64,000 bases of DNA from Mesorhizobium loti CJ3sym (GCF_000472785.1 NZ_AXAL01000001.1:481088-545087), one strand, 5' to 3'. Counted from the first letter of the stretch, positions 16,792-26,318 are shown. The notes: generated from the sequence alone by a model not told the origin. Made by a program: numbers and translations.

Positions 16792-16824
16792 GCCGGCCCG
16801 CCATGTGAGGGCGGGCTGACCGGC
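16792..16824 (+). terminator. GC-rich hairpin downstream of the enolase-superfamily gene
   Basis: GCCGGCCCGCC and GGCGGGCTGACCGGC can pair across a short loop. No T run follows, so it may be a transcript-end structure rather than a classical terminator. The rest of 16737-16990 shows no gene. Confidence 0.4.
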
Positions 16825-16990
16825 TAGCGGATCTCAAGGCTTACACGACCGCTTTGGCGCCGGCCTTGTCTTCCAGAGCTGAAGGTCGAAAACCACCAGG
16901 CGTTCGGTGTGTTGGGGTCGCGCTCGGACTGATGCTGACCTCGTGGACCGCAGTTGGCTTGAGTCCCATGCAATGCCCGTTGGACGGCGG

Positions 16991-17840
16991 TCAGTTCAAA
17001 GTCGTAATCCGAATGCCCTGTTCATCAAAGCGATGCAGCTGCGCCCGGTCAGGTGTCATGCGCAGCGTCCCTTCCTTGAGGTTATGGTGCCCTGCGAGGC
17101 GTATGATGATTTCGCCCACATCCGACTCCACATAGGCGATCGTCTCGTTACCTAGATGCTCCGCGAAACGCAGCCTGCCCGTCCAGATACCATTGACGCT
17201 GTCTATCGCGATATGTTCGGGACGCACGCCGATCGTGGTGGCGCCTTCTGCTTTCGCGCCCTCTCCCGATATCAGGTTCATGCGGGGGGACCCGATGAAG
17301 GTGGCGACAAACAAGGTGTTCGGCGCGTCGTAGAGTTTCATCGGCGACCCGACCTGTTCGATGCGCCCCGCATTCATCACGACGATCTGGTCGGCCAGCG
17401 TATTAGCCTCGACCTGGTCGTGGGTAACATAGATCATCGTCGCATTAAGCCTCTTATGCAAATCGGCGAGCTCGACGCGCATTTGGGTACGCAGTGCCGC
17501 GTCGAGATTGGAAAGCGGTTCATCGAACAGGAAAACCTCAGGGTTTCGGACGATCGAGCGCCCGATGGCGACGCGCTGGCGCTGGCCGCCGGAAAGTGCC
17601 GCCGGCTTGCGTTGCAGCAGCGGCTTGAGGTGCAGCACCTCGGCAGCGGCTGCGACGCGCGCTTCACGTTCCGCCTGAGGAACCTTGGCGAGCCGTAACC
17701 CGAAATCGATATTCTGCTCCACCGTCATGTGTGGAAACAGCGCGTAGGACTGGAAGACCATCGAGATGCCGCGCTTTGAGGGTTACTCGTGGGTGACATC
17801 CCGATTGCCAATGGCGATCGATCCCTTCGTCGGGCTGCGT
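16991..17840 (-). pseudogene. Decayed sugar ABC transporter ATPase (UgpC/MalK type)
   Basis: The intact-looking part encodes [18 protein letters not shown], the signature [17 protein letters not shown], Walker [12 protein letters not shown] and a C-terminal regulatory domain ([10 protein letters not shown]), as in MalK-like ATPases. The Walker A region is missing. Upstream codons still read PTKGSIAIGNRDVTHE but end at an in-frame TAA just before the normal KARDIAMVFQ position, and further N-terminal sequence is gone. It is therefore a pseudogene, truncated and with a stop. Confidence 0.8.
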
Positions 17841-17965
17841 GTCGGTGTTTCTCTCCATCGTCGGCTCACTGCAACTCTTCGACGTTGTGATCCCGCTCAC
17901 CAATGGTGGCCCGTCCAACTCCACGCATACGATTGTCACCTATCTCTACACGTTTGGTCTCATGT
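17839..17965 (+). pseudogene. Fragment of a sugar ABC transporter permease
   Basis: About 40 codons encode FLSIVGSLQLFDVVIPLTNG, GPSNSTHTIVTYLYTFGL, which matches the last part of MalF/UgpA-type permeases, including the conserved loop before the final membrane helix. Both ends are missing. It lies back to back with the decayed ATPase, so both are remains of one transporter. Confidence 0.7.
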
Positions 17966-18125
17966 CAGGCTACCGCGCGCGCCGTTTGATCGACGCACTG
18001 GACGCCGCCTTCGCCGATCCCTTCGCCCTGATGGCCGGGAATTGGACGCCCCAATATTCGCTTTTCACCCACATCGCGGCATCGAGAAGGTTACATTTGT
18101 CATTGAGGAGTCGATCGAGCAGCTA
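17966..18125 (+). pseudogene. Frameshifted pirin-family fragment
   Basis: One frame reads ADPFALMAGNWTPQYSLF and the next frame continues FHPHRGIEKVTFVIEESIEQ. This is the N-terminal cupin of pirins (DPFLLM..., then PHPHRGIETVTFVI), so a single indel near 18065 broke the gene. Only about 50 codons remain. The DNA from here to 18388 holds nothing recognisable. Confidence 0.65.
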
Positions 18126-18388
18126 GCTCGTTGCCAGATTATGGCATCCAGTCATCCCACGACGGCTCCGGTCCAAAGCGGCGAGCGAGGAATTCGAGGA
18201 ATAGGCGGACTCGGGGCCGTAACCGGACTGTCAGGTCTCGGCAGGCATTTGAGATAAGCAGCCGTTCTTCATACGAACCCATGTCTGCCATTCGGACCTA
18301 AATTTTAAATTCCCAAAACTGCCATCTCTCGTCGTTGAACCCTGTGAGCGATACTCATCGATTTTGGTAATCGACTCGGAACTGCGAC

Positions 18389-19318
18389 TTACGCGGCCTG
18401 GCGTCTAGCGGCGAAAGCGCCGGGTGGTGTACCGACATGTCGTGAAAAGGCCATGCTGAATGAACTGACCGACCCGTAGCCGACACGCCGCGCGAGTTCG
18501 GCCATCGCGATATTTCCCCTCACCAGCATGTCCTTTGCCACTGCCATCCGCCAAGCCGCTACATATTCCATGGGCGCGGATCCGACCTCGCCGCGAAAGC
18601 GGTCAAAGAAGGTGGAGCGCGACATGCCCGCTGCAACGGCCAGGGCTTGAACGGACAAGCTCGCACCAGGTTCTGCATGGATCTGCCGCAGCGCCAAGGC
18701 AAGTTGCGGATCGGCAAGGCCGCGGAGCAAACCGGGTTCTGCCATCGTGCTTTCGACGGAGCGCAAGGCCTCGACCAGCAGCAGTTCCAAAAGCCGCCCG
18801 AGCACCATGTCGCGGGCCGCACGATCGCTTTGCGTCTCTTCCTGGATCATCTGAACGAGCGCGATCAGGCGCCCCTGTGCGCGCACATGGATGACCGCCG
18901 GCAGGAGCGAAACGAGCAGTTCCCGGTCCGGCGAGGCAAAGCTGCAATGGCCCACCAGGCACCGCACCTCGGTCGGTGCGTCCTGTTCGCCCAGGCGGAA
19001 CATGCCTGGACCGGTCTCCAGCGGCAGGTGCGGGGCGCCGCTTGGCGGCGGATTGATGCTCGACATGGTGAAATCGAAAACTTCCGGCACCAGCACGAAG
19101 TCTCCCGCTTCAAGGACAAGCGGCGCAAGGTCCCGAATAGCCAGCAGGCAAGTGCCCTCGACCATGGCGCAATAGAACGGACTTGCCATGTTTGTCCGCT
19201 CGACGCGCCAGCGACCGCCGCCGTTGACAAGCTTGGCAATCGAGGGCTCCGGCTTGAGCAGCGCGACAACGCTGGCGAGGGGGTCAGTTGTCAAAATAGC
19301 CACAATTCGGACTTTCAC
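18389..19318 (-). CDS. AraC-family transcriptional regulator with cupin sensor
   Basis: About 300 residues: an N-terminal cupin (VEGTCLLAIRDLAPLVLEAGD, the AraC_binding_2/cupin_6 type) and a C-terminal double helix-turn-helix (SVQALAVAAGMSRSTFFDRF and IAMAELARRVGYGSVSSFS). It diverges from an SDR gene and an alpha/beta hydrolase, which it probably controls. The GTG at 19318 overlaps a promoter repeat; a TTG at 19294 (LTTDPLASVV) better matches relatives, so the start is uncertain. Confidence 0.85.
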   Translation of the reverse strand: MKVRIVAILTTDPLASVVALLKPEPSIAKLVNGGGRWRVERTNMASPFYCAMVEGTCLLAIRDLAPLVLEAGDFVLVPEVFDFTMSSINPPPSGAPHLPLETGPGMFRLGEQDAPTEVRCLVGHCSFASPDRELLVSLLPAVIHVRAQGRLIALVQMIQEETQSDRAARDMVLGRLLELLLVEALRSVESTMAEPGLLRGLADPQLALALRQIHAEPGASLSVQALAVAAGMSRSTFFDRFRGEVGSAPMEYVAAWRMAVAKDMLVRGNIAMAELARRVGYGSVSSFSMAFSRHVGTPPGAFAARRQAA

Positions 19319-19356
19319 TGAAAGATTTCGGACTTTCTAATATAGGAAGTCCGGAA
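19306..19356. promoter_or_regulatory. Repeated AraC-type operator
   Basis: TTCGGACTTTC occurs at 19306-19316 and again at 19327-19337, exactly 21 bp (two helical turns) apart. An inverted, slightly altered copy (GGAAGTCCGGAA) lies at 19345-19356. The three sites fill the space between the AraC gene and the SDR gene and are typical for AraC-family dimers. Confidence 0.65.
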
Positions 19357-19399
19357 TTTTTGTCCATATCTCGTCGTACCAACGACAGGAGATACATTA

Positions 19400-20161
19400 A
19401 TGCCCAAAATTCTTATCACCGGTGCTTCGTCGGGTTTCGGTCTCGCCACGGCAGAACTCTTCCTTGCTCAGGGTTGGGAGGTCGTCGCGACCATGCGCAC
19501 CCCGCAGGCACACACAATGCCGGTGCACGATCGCCTGCAAATCCTGGCGCTCGACGTCACAGATGCAGCCAGCATCGCGCAGGCCGTCGCAGACGCCGGT
19601 GTTGTCGATGTGCTCGTCAACAATGCCGGGGTCGGCATGTTGAACGTGCTGGAGGGCGTAGACATCGCCAAGGCCCGCGAACTTTTCGAGACCAATGTCC
19701 TCGGCACAATGGCTATGACCCAGGCTGTCCTGCCGGGCATGCGCAAGCGACAAACCGGCGTCATCATCAACATCAGTTCCAGTGTCACGCTGCGCCCGTT
19801 TCCGGCACTGTCGGTCTATAGCGCCAGCAAGGCCGCCATCAATGCGTTCACGGAAAGCCTCGCCCTTGAGGCGGCGCAATTCGGCATCCGTACCCGGCTT
19901 GTCCTGCCAGGTTCAGCCCCGACGACCGCCTTTGGAAAGAACGCCGTGGCACGCATGGGAATGAACGTCCCGGCGCCCTATGAGGCTTTCGTGCAAGACT
20001 ATTTTGCAACGATGCGCAGCTCGACCGAGAAAACAGAGGCTGACGACGTGGCGCAGGCCGTATGGCGAGCCGTGACGGAGCCGGATGCGCCGATGCGCCT
20101 GCCCGCAGGTGCCGATGCAGAAACGATCTTCAGCCAAACAACCACCCAGGCCAACGGCTGA
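19400..20161 (+). CDS. Short-chain dehydrogenase/reductase
   Basis: 253 residues of the classical SDR family. Cofactor motif TGASSGFG (residues 7-14), structural NNAG, and the catalytic Ser...Tyr-x3-Lys as NISSS and YSASKAAI. It probably oxidises or reduces a small carbonyl compound with NAD(P); the substrate is unknown. AGGAGATACATT lies before the ATG. It is followed after about 60 bp by an alpha/beta hydrolase gene and lies divergent to the AraC regulator. Confidence 0.9.
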   Translation: MPKILITGASSGFGLATAELFLAQGWEVVATMRTPQAHTMPVHDRLQILALDVTDAASIAQAVADAGVVDVLVNNAGVGMLNVLEGVDIAKARELFETNVLGTMAMTQAVLPGMRKRQTGVIINISSSVTLRPFPALSVYSASKAAINAFTESLALEAAQFGIRTRLVLPGSAPTTAFGKNAVARMGMNVPAPYEAFVQDYFATMRSSTEKTEADDVAQAVWRAVTEPDAPMRLPAGADAETIFSQTTTQANG

Positions 20162-20219
20162 GAGCACTGCTCTCTTTGACACGGCGACCCGCTGGGGCGC
20201 CAAAAAAGGATGACAACAC

Positions 20220-21167
20220 ATGAATAACCTCATCGATCTGTCGCGCTCCATACCAACGCCACCGGTCGCGTTGACCGTAGCCTATACCCCGATTATCCTG
20301 CCAATGGCTGGACGCGCACCGCTCGAACTGCGCCTTACTGCACCGGCCAGGGGCGAGGCGCTGCCAATCGTCATGCTGTCGCATGGGGCAGGACCGTCAA
20401 AGTATGTTCCGTCCAAAGATGGCTATGCGCCCCTGGCGCAGTTCTGGGCCGAACGCGGTTTCGCCGTGATTCAGCCAACCCATGGAAATTCGCCTGTCAG
20501 TGGCCTGCCGAACGACGCTCCCGATGCGCCCTACTTCTGGCGCCAGCGCGTATCCGAGATGACAGCAATTCTCGACCATCTGGATGAAGTGGAACAGCAG
20601 GCGCCAGCAATAGCGCGTCGCCTCGATCATCGGCGCATCGCGGCTGCAGGCCACTCTTTTGGTGGCCACACGGTTAGTTTGCTTCTGGGCGCGCGACTTG
20701 CAGGAGAGAGCTTTGCCGATCCGCGAATATCCGCAGGCGTCCTGCTGGCAGCACCCGGTCGCGGTGGGAGCGACCTCACAGCGCAAAGTGCGGCCCGTTT
20801 TCCATTCTTCGACGTGGATTTTGCGCATATGACAACGCGCAGTCTTGTGATCTGCGGCGCGGACGACAACCCGCAGTTCACGTCGCGCGGCCCCGAGTGG
20901 CACGCAGATGCCTTTCACGACAGCCCGGGAGCCCAGGCTCTTGTCACCGTGCATGGCGTTGGTCACGGATTGGGCGGCATTGCTGGTCTGGATGCAAAGG
21001 AAACCGAAATTGAAGCGCCCGATAGTCTCGAAGCGACGCGGCGGCTAAGTCTCGCCTGGCTTCGCACCGCTCTTGACCTCGATATGGGCGCCTGGCCGGC
21101 GGCAATCGGTTCACTCGACGGATCCGCAAGCGCATTGGCGCAGGTAACGCTCGCCACCAACGCCTGA
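20220..21167 (+). CDS. Alpha/beta hydrolase (chlorophyllase/PAF-acetylhydrolase-like)
   Basis: 315 residues. The oxyanion segment LPIVMLSHGAGPS, the nucleophile elbow AAGHSFGGHT, an acid in VICGADDNPQF and a His in GVGHGLGGI give a full catalytic triad. No signal peptide. Family members hydrolyse esters; this one is likely part of the same AraC-controlled unit as the SDR gene upstream. Substrate unknown. Confidence 0.85.
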   Translation: MNNLIDLSRSIPTPPVALTVAYTPIILPMAGRAPLELRLTAPARGEALPIVMLSHGAGPSKYVPSKDGYAPLAQFWAERGFAVIQPTHGNSPVSGLPNDAPDAPYFWRQRVSEMTAILDHLDEVEQQAPAIARRLDHRRIAAAGHSFGGHTVSLLLGARLAGESFADPRISAGVLLAAPGRGGSDLTAQSAARFPFFDVDFAHMTTRSLVICGADDNPQFTSRGPEWHADAFHDSPGAQALVTVHGVGHGLGGIAGLDAKETEIEAPDSLEATRRLSLAWLRTALDLDMGAWPAAIGSLDGSASALAQVTLATNA

Positions 21168-21279
21168 AGCCATGCCTGCCGCTGCCGTCTTTCTTTCGCA
21201 GCGGTCAGGGATCGGATATACCCAATTGCCGCCGGTCGTGCGGAAAACGGGCGTTTCCGGGGACAAAAACTGCTCCACC

Positions 21280-22179
21280 TTATTTGCCGATATAAGCCGC
21301 CAGTTCGTCAGGCGTCCCCTTTGGGAAGGCCTCTTTGAGATAGTCCAGGAACGCTGACACCCGAGCGCTCAGGAGCCGCTTGGACGGGTAAAGCGTCCAA
21401 AGAACAATGTCAGGTCCGTCGACCTCGCCCCATTTTACCAGCGTGCCGTCTGCGAGATCGTGGCTCACGAGCGACAAAGGTAGGCGGGCGGCGCCGACGC
21501 CGGCTCGCACCGCGTCGCGGACCATGACAAGGGATGTTAGCGCCAGAACGGGCTCGATCACAATTGGGGTCGGGCCGGTGGCGGTCATCACTTGCCAGGT
21601 CAGTCGATCGCTCGCCGATCGTACGACGGCGGGCGCTGTAGTGTTCCCCGTCGGCCGGGCGAGACCCGGGCTAGCGGCGACCACCAGTCGATCGTGCAGG
21701 AACGCCCGCCCGACTAGGGTCTCATCCGGATTCGGGTTTACGCGGATCGCCAGATCAAACCCCTCCTCGATCATATCCACCGCGCGGTCTTCCGTGGAGA
21801 CCTCGAGCCGAACTTCCGGGTACTTCAGCGCAAAACCAGCGGCGATCTTGCCCATTGCGGTTTGAGAAAAAAGCAATGGCGCACTGATCCGGAGTTTGCC
21901 TCGCGGCCTCTGTCCGCCCGAGGCAATTTCTGCTGCGGTTTCGTCCAGTTCGATCAGCAAGTGGCCTGCCCGTTCGTAGAGCGCCCGCCCTTCCTCGGTC
22001 AGTTTGAGTGCCCGCGCGCCACGCTCGACAAGTCGCAATCCCAGGCCAGCCTCAAGTTCCGCCACTCGTCGCGACAAAGTCGCCTTGGGACGTGTGGCGG
22101 CGCGTGCTGCACGGCCGAAGCCGCCGTGGCGGGCCACGAGCACGAAATCCGCGAGCGCCAGCAAATCCATCTGTTCCAC
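21280..22179 (-). CDS. LysR-family transcriptional regulator
   Basis: 299 residues with an N-terminal winged helix (ALADFVLVARHGGFGRAARA, then KATLSRRVAELEAGLGLRL) and a periplasmic-binding-like effector domain (GKLRISAPLLFSQTAMGKI). It is of the CrgA/DsdC-like subgroup that controls oxidoreductase genes. It diverges from the NAD(P)H-binding protein gene at 22292, its likely target. The N-terminus lacks the usual first turn length by little, and the gene looks intact. Confidence 0.9.
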   Translation of the reverse strand: MEQMDLLALADFVLVARHGGFGRAARAATRPKATLSRRVAELEAGLGLRLVERGARALKLTEEGRALYERAGHLLIELDETAAEIASGGQRPRGKLRISAPLLFSQTAMGKIAAGFALKYPEVRLEVSTEDRAVDMIEEGFDLAIRVNPNPDETLVGRAFLHDRLVVAASPGLARPTGNTTAPAVVRSASDRLTWQVMTATGPTPIVIEPVLALTSLVMVRDAVRAGVGAARLPLSLVSHDLADGTLVKWGEVDGPDIVLWTLYPSKRLLSARVSAFLDYLKEAFPKGTPDELAAYIGK

Positions 22180-22291
22180 CGATGAGACGTTGTGTCCAAT
22201 AATAGCGCCTATCGCATCATCTGTGAACCACTCATATTCACGACAACAACCTACCCAACTGCAAACGTCTCACCCAACGAGGAACAAAGCC

Positions 22292-22960
22292 ATGACCAAG
22301 TCCACAATCGACAATCCCCACGCCGCACAGACCAAGATATTGGTATCGGGGGCGACGGGGCCGACTGGCCGTCTCATCGTCAGCCAGGCATTGGCACGCG
22401 GATATGAGGTGACGGCACTGGTCCGTTCCCCCGAGAAAGCGGCCGATATGAAGGGCGTCCGGCTTGTTGTCGGCGACGCTCGCGACGAGAAGACTCTACG
22501 CCAGGCCGTCACCGGGCAGGATGCCGTCATCAGTGCCCTGGGCACTCCGGCCAGCCCGTTGAAGCAGGTGACGCTGCTCTCGACCGCGACCCGCGCGCTC
22601 GTCAAGGCAATGAAGACGGAAGACATCTCGCGCCTGATCACCATCACCGGGATGGGGGCGGGCGATAGCGCCGGCCATGGCGGGTTCCTGTTCGATAACG
22701 TGATTTTCCCGCTGCTCCTGCGCAACGTCTATGCGGACAAGAACCGCCAGGAAGCCGTCATCCGTGAGTCCGACCTCGATTGGACGATCATCCGGCCATC
22801 CGTTTTGAACAAGAAGGCGGGACGCGGCAATGTCCGCACTCTAACCGATCTGTCCGGCTTCCATGGCGGGACCATCTCGCGGGAGGACGTTGCGAAATTT
22901 GTCCTCGACCAGGTGGATAGCGACGCCTGGCGGCATCGTTCGCCACTGATTACATGGTGA
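22292..22960 (+). CDS. NAD(P)H-binding SDR-like protein (SDR_a5/BVR-B type)
   Basis: 222 residues beginning with MTKSTIDNPHAAQTKILV. The dinucleotide motif GATGPTGRL opens an atypical SDR fold; later segments DAVISALGTPASPLKQV and TIIRPSVLNKKAG are typical of flavin reductase/biliverdin reductase B-like proteins. GAGGAAC precedes the ATG. It likely reduces a quinone or flavin. It is divergent to a LysR regulator and convergent, seven bases apart, with a second LysR gene. Confidence 0.85.
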   Translation: MTKSTIDNPHAAQTKILVSGATGPTGRLIVSQALARGYEVTALVRSPEKAADMKGVRLVVGDARDEKTLRQAVTGQDAVISALGTPASPLKQVTLLSTATRALVKAMKTEDISRLITITGMGAGDSAGHGGFLFDNVIFPLLLRNVYADKNRQEAVIRESDLDWTIIRPSVLNKKAGRGNVRTLTDLSGFHGGTISREDVAKFVLDQVDSDAWRHRSPLITW

Positions 22961-22966
22961 AGGTCG

Positions 22967-23884
22967 TCACGCCCCATCGTCAAACCAGCGGCGGTTGCCG
23001 GCAACCCGTTTGCGCATGAAGTCGACGAAGGCTCTTGCAGCCGGGCTGCGTTCCTTACCGGCAGGCATGACTAGACTGACATCGACGGCTGGAACGCTCC
23101 AGTCGGGCAGAACGCGAACGAGATTGCCGGCCTCGATCTCAGGCGCAGCCACATATCTCGCCGTAGCCGCGATCCCAGCCCCGTTAAGCACCATGCGATC
23201 TATTGCCTTGGGATCATTTGCGGTGAGCCGAGCGGTGGCGTCGACCTGGTGCTCCACGCCGTCCTTGTCGCGAAGCGACAAACGCCGGGGGAGACCATCG
23301 CCACGGGGGATGAGGAGCAGATCGTGGGTGCGCAGCTCGTCGATCGACCTCGGCCAACCGCGCCGTTCGAGGTAGGAAGGCGCGGCGCATAACAGGCAGG
23401 CGATTGCTCCAAGCCGTGTCGCGACCAGATTTGAATCGAGCATCGGACCCATTCGGAAGGCCACATCAATCTGTTCGGCGACAAGGTCAACCGTCCTGCT
23501 CGTCAGTTCGAGAGACACATCAACGTCTGAAAACGCGAGTGAAAACGCAGGAAGAATTTCGGTCAGCACCCCCATGCCAAAGCCGATTCCGGCGGTGAGC
23601 CGCAGCCGGCCCCGTGGATGCGACGCCAAGCTGGCGGCCATATCGAGGACCTCGTCAACGCGGGTGACGATCTCGCTAAAATGACCAAGCAACGCCCGCC
23701 CAGCCTCGGTCAGTACGACCTCGCGGGTTGTACGTTCAAAAAGGCGAACGCCAAGCAGCGCTTCCAGCCGCTGGATCGAGCGACTGATGGCCGACTTGCG
23801 CACCGAGAGGACGCGGCCCGCCCCTGAAAAACTCAATAGCCTGGCGACCGTCTGGAAGGCGCGCATATCGTCGACGTCAATCAT
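22967..23884 (-). CDS. LysR-family transcriptional regulator
   Basis: 305 residues. The winged helix is MRAFQTVARLLSFSGAGRVL with KSAISRSIQRLEALLGVRLF, followed by the substrate domain (GRLRLTAGIGFGMGVLTEI). The start ATG 23884 (MIDVDDMRAF) has no strong ribosome site; an upstream extension in frame is Arg/Cys-rich and rejected. No clear divergent partner remains: upstream is a decayed kinase fragment, so its target may be lost or lie elsewhere. Confidence 0.9.
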   Translation of the reverse strand: MIDVDDMRAFQTVARLLSFSGAGRVLSVRKSAISRSIQRLEALLGVRLFERTTREVVLTEAGRALLGHFSEIVTRVDEVLDMAASLASHPRGRLRLTAGIGFGMGVLTEILPAFSLAFSDVDVSLELTSRTVDLVAEQIDVAFRMGPMLDSNLVATRLGAIACLLCAAPSYLERRGWPRSIDELRTHDLLLIPRGDGLPRRLSLRDKDGVEHQVDATARLTANDPKAIDRMVLNGAGIAATARYVAAPEIEAGNLVRVLPDWSVPAVDVSLVMPAGKERSPAARAFVDFMRKRVAGNRRWFDDGA

Positions 23885-24179
23885 CGTGAACTCCACTGTC
23901 CCTTGGCGGAGACACCGGATCTGACATGCGGCGTCAATCCATCGTGCGAAACAAAACCGGCACACGAAAGGGCAAAACGGACGGCGACTTTGACGCCGGC
24001 GTGTTGCTGCCCACGGCACTCAGCAGCAAGGCGGGCCAATTGTCGCGATGTAGGGACACTGCGGTGCACTGCGCCGATCTTGTAGCAGAGCGTCGCTTGA
24101 ATGCATCGTGAGGCCCGCGTGCACTTTGCGCCGGGCTGCTCGGTCGGACCGGTGCAACCCCATAAAGCCCCTTTTTTGA

Positions 24180-24610
24180 GTGAGCGCGTACACGGCCGCT
24201 GGCCGCATTGCGGAGCTGGCGGTTGTGCTCGAGGCGAAGATACTACTGCTCCAGCAACTCGATCACCGCGTTAAGAACGGTCTGACGTTGATCACCGCGC
24301 GGCTGCGATTTCAGGCGCGCACCGTCGAAAATCCTGCGATGTCCGCAAAGCTCGAAACAATGCTGGAGCGCGTCGACGCCGTAGCGACCGTCCATCGGCG
24401 GACCTCTCAGTCGCATGACATGGGCGTTTCGACGTCTCCGCTTTCGCCGGAGACCTTGTGATCGACGCCATCGGTATCAGCGGGCGCACGGACGTTACCC
24501 CAGTCGCCATTTTCCCGGCCAACTCTTGCCATCCCGGAAGCCGGATCCGCTGCACTCGACGCTTTGCCGCCTCATTCCTCCGACCAAGGCTTCTATCGTT
24601 CCACCAGTGA
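24180..24610 (+). pseudogene. Frameshifted fragment of a HisKA_2/HWE-type sensor kinase
   Basis: The frame encodes LLQQLDHRVKNGLTLITARL, the phospho-acceptor H box of HisKA_2/HWE kinases, then RFQARTVENP and LERVDAVATVHRR. Near 24432 a missing base moves the natural continuation (DVSAFAGDLVIDAIGISGRT) into the next frame. The ATPase domain is absent. There is no sensor domain upstream either, so only a middle piece is left. The DNA between 23885 and 24179 shows nothing else. Confidence 0.65.
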
Positions 24611-24699
24611 GACGGTGCGTCTAAATTGCGCGGCTAGTGGGTGTAAATTTGGGCCGTTAGATTGTTACCAGACTTAACAACCAACCAGGAGTAACCTCT

Positions 24700-25563
24700 A
24701 TGACCATCCTCGTAACTGGCGCGACCGGCAATGTAGGCCGCAACGTTGTCGAACAACTTGTGAACCGTGGCGCCGACGTGCGCGTTCTGGTTCGCGACCC
24801 GTCCAAGGCCAATTTCCCGGCCGGCGTCGAAGTCGCCCAAGGCGACCTGCTCGACGTCGACGCGCTGCGCAGCGCCTTCTCGGGCGTGTCCACGCTGTTC
24901 CTGCTGAACGGGGTAGTGGCCGACGAATATACCCAGGCCCTCGTCGCCTTGGCCGTTGCTCGCGAAGTCGGCATCGAGCGGATTGTCTATCTCTCGGTGA
25001 TCCACAGCGACGTCTACGTGAACGTGCCGCACTTCGCGGGCAAGTTCGGCGTCGAGCGGATGATCGAGCAGATGGGCCTCAACGCCACCATCCTGCGCCC
25101 GGCCTACTTCATGGACAACGACATCACCATCAAGGACGTGATCACCGGCTACGGCATCTACCCCATGCCGATCGGCAGCAAGGGCCTTGCCATGATCGAC
25201 GCCCGCGACGTTGGCGAGATCGCTGCGATTGAGCTCATCCGCCGCGAACAGTCGTCCACGCCGCTCCCGCTCAACTGCATCAACCTGGTCGGCCCGGATA
25301 CGCTGACGGGCGCTGATGCCGCGGCGATCTGGACGGATGTCCTCGGCCGCCCGATCGCCTACCCCGGCGATGACACCGCGGGATTTGAGCAGAACCTGCG
25401 ACAGTTCATGCCGAGCTGGATGGCCCTCGACATGCGCCTGATGGCCGAGCGTTTCCTGACCGACGGCATGGTCCCGGAAACCGGCGATGTCGATCGGCTG
25501 ACCACCCTGCTGGGCCGCCCGCTGCGCTCGTACCGCGATTACGCCGCTCAGATCGCTGCCTGA
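24700..25563 (+). CDS. NmrA-like NAD(P)-binding oxidoreductase
   Basis: 287 residues. The glycine motif TGATGNVGRNVV starts an atypical SDR of the NmrA/HSCARG group; ILRPAYFMDND and IDARDVGEIAAI are family hallmarks. Such proteins reduce quinones (QorB-like) or sense redox state. CAGGAGTAACC precedes the ATG. It is followed by a cupin and an NTF2-like gene on the same strand, which may form a small detoxification operon. Confidence 0.9.
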   Translation: MTILVTGATGNVGRNVVEQLVNRGADVRVLVRDPSKANFPAGVEVAQGDLLDVDALRSAFSGVSTLFLLNGVVADEYTQALVALAVAREVGIERIVYLSVIHSDVYVNVPHFAGKFGVERMIEQMGLNATILRPAYFMDNDITIKDVITGYGIYPMPIGSKGLAMIDARDVGEIAAIELIRREQSSTPLPLNCINLVGPDTLTGADAAAIWTDVLGRPIAYPGDDTAGFEQNLRQFMPSWMALDMRLMAERFLTDGMVPETGDVDRLTTLLGRPLRSYRDYAAQIAA

Positions 25564-25840
25564 GCGCTGCTGTCCACAACACCCAATCCTGGAACCACAC
25601 AACCACCAGTTCCAACCATCCAAAGCCACCGCACGGGTCACACCCGGTCGCCGATTTCACACACGCGTACCTACAAGGAAAAGACAAATCACCAACCAAA
25701 TCAGCGCTCTCCCGGCTGACGATCTCAGCCGCACCGCCACCATCGTCCACGCCGATGATCCGGGCCTCATCCATCTCGGGGTCGGGGCGGGAACCTGCAC
25801 CGTTCTGGTTTCGGGTGAGCAGACCGGCGGCCGCTATACC

Positions 25841-26215
25841 ATGATCGACATGTTCGTGCCGGCCGGTGGCCCGCCGCCCCACCGGCACGATTTCGAGGAG
25901 ATTTTCCACGTCCTCGAAGGCGAGCTGGAAGTCACCTTCCGCGACGAGTTGCATCACGTCGGGCCGGGCCAGACGGTCAATATTGCCGCCAATGCACCCC
26001 ACGGCTTCCGCGTCGCCTCGGGCACTCCCGCCCGCTTCCTCTGCATCTGCCTGCCTGCCGGCCAGGAGGAGTATTTCAAGCTGGTCGGCGAAGTTCTGCC
26101 GGGTCGGGCCACGCCGCCCACACCGCCGACACCAGAAGTCATGGCCGAACGACGCAGAATCATGCTGGCCAATGCCGCCCGCTTCCACAGCGAGTTTCTG
26201 CCTCCCCGGGCCTGA
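25841..26215 (+). CDS. Cupin-domain protein, probably with a lost start codon
   Basis: The frame encodes a small cupin: PPPHRHDFEEIFHVLEGELE carries the first metal-binding His/Glu set and HGFRVASG the second. From ATG 25841 the product has 124 residues, which cuts off the first beta strands. The frame is open further upstream, and a good site AAGGAAAAG is followed by ATC ACC AAC CAA at 25688, exactly where a family start (ATGACCAACC) would be expected. Full length would be 175 residues. Either ATC is used, the shorter form is made, or the gene is damaged. Confidence 0.65.
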   Translation: MIDMFVPAGGPPPHRHDFEEIFHVLEGELEVTFRDELHHVGPGQTVNIAANAPHGFRVASGTPARFLCICLPAGQEEYFKLVGEVLPGRATPPTPPTPEVMAERRRIMLANAARFHSEFLPPRA

Positions 26216-26318
26216 AGGACACATTGATCTGCGTGAACTCCTATTCACATTCAGCGTCGCTTCCGGCCAAGAGCAACTCATGGGTCTGGTTCGACAAGTT
26301 CAACAAAGGAACAACTAA

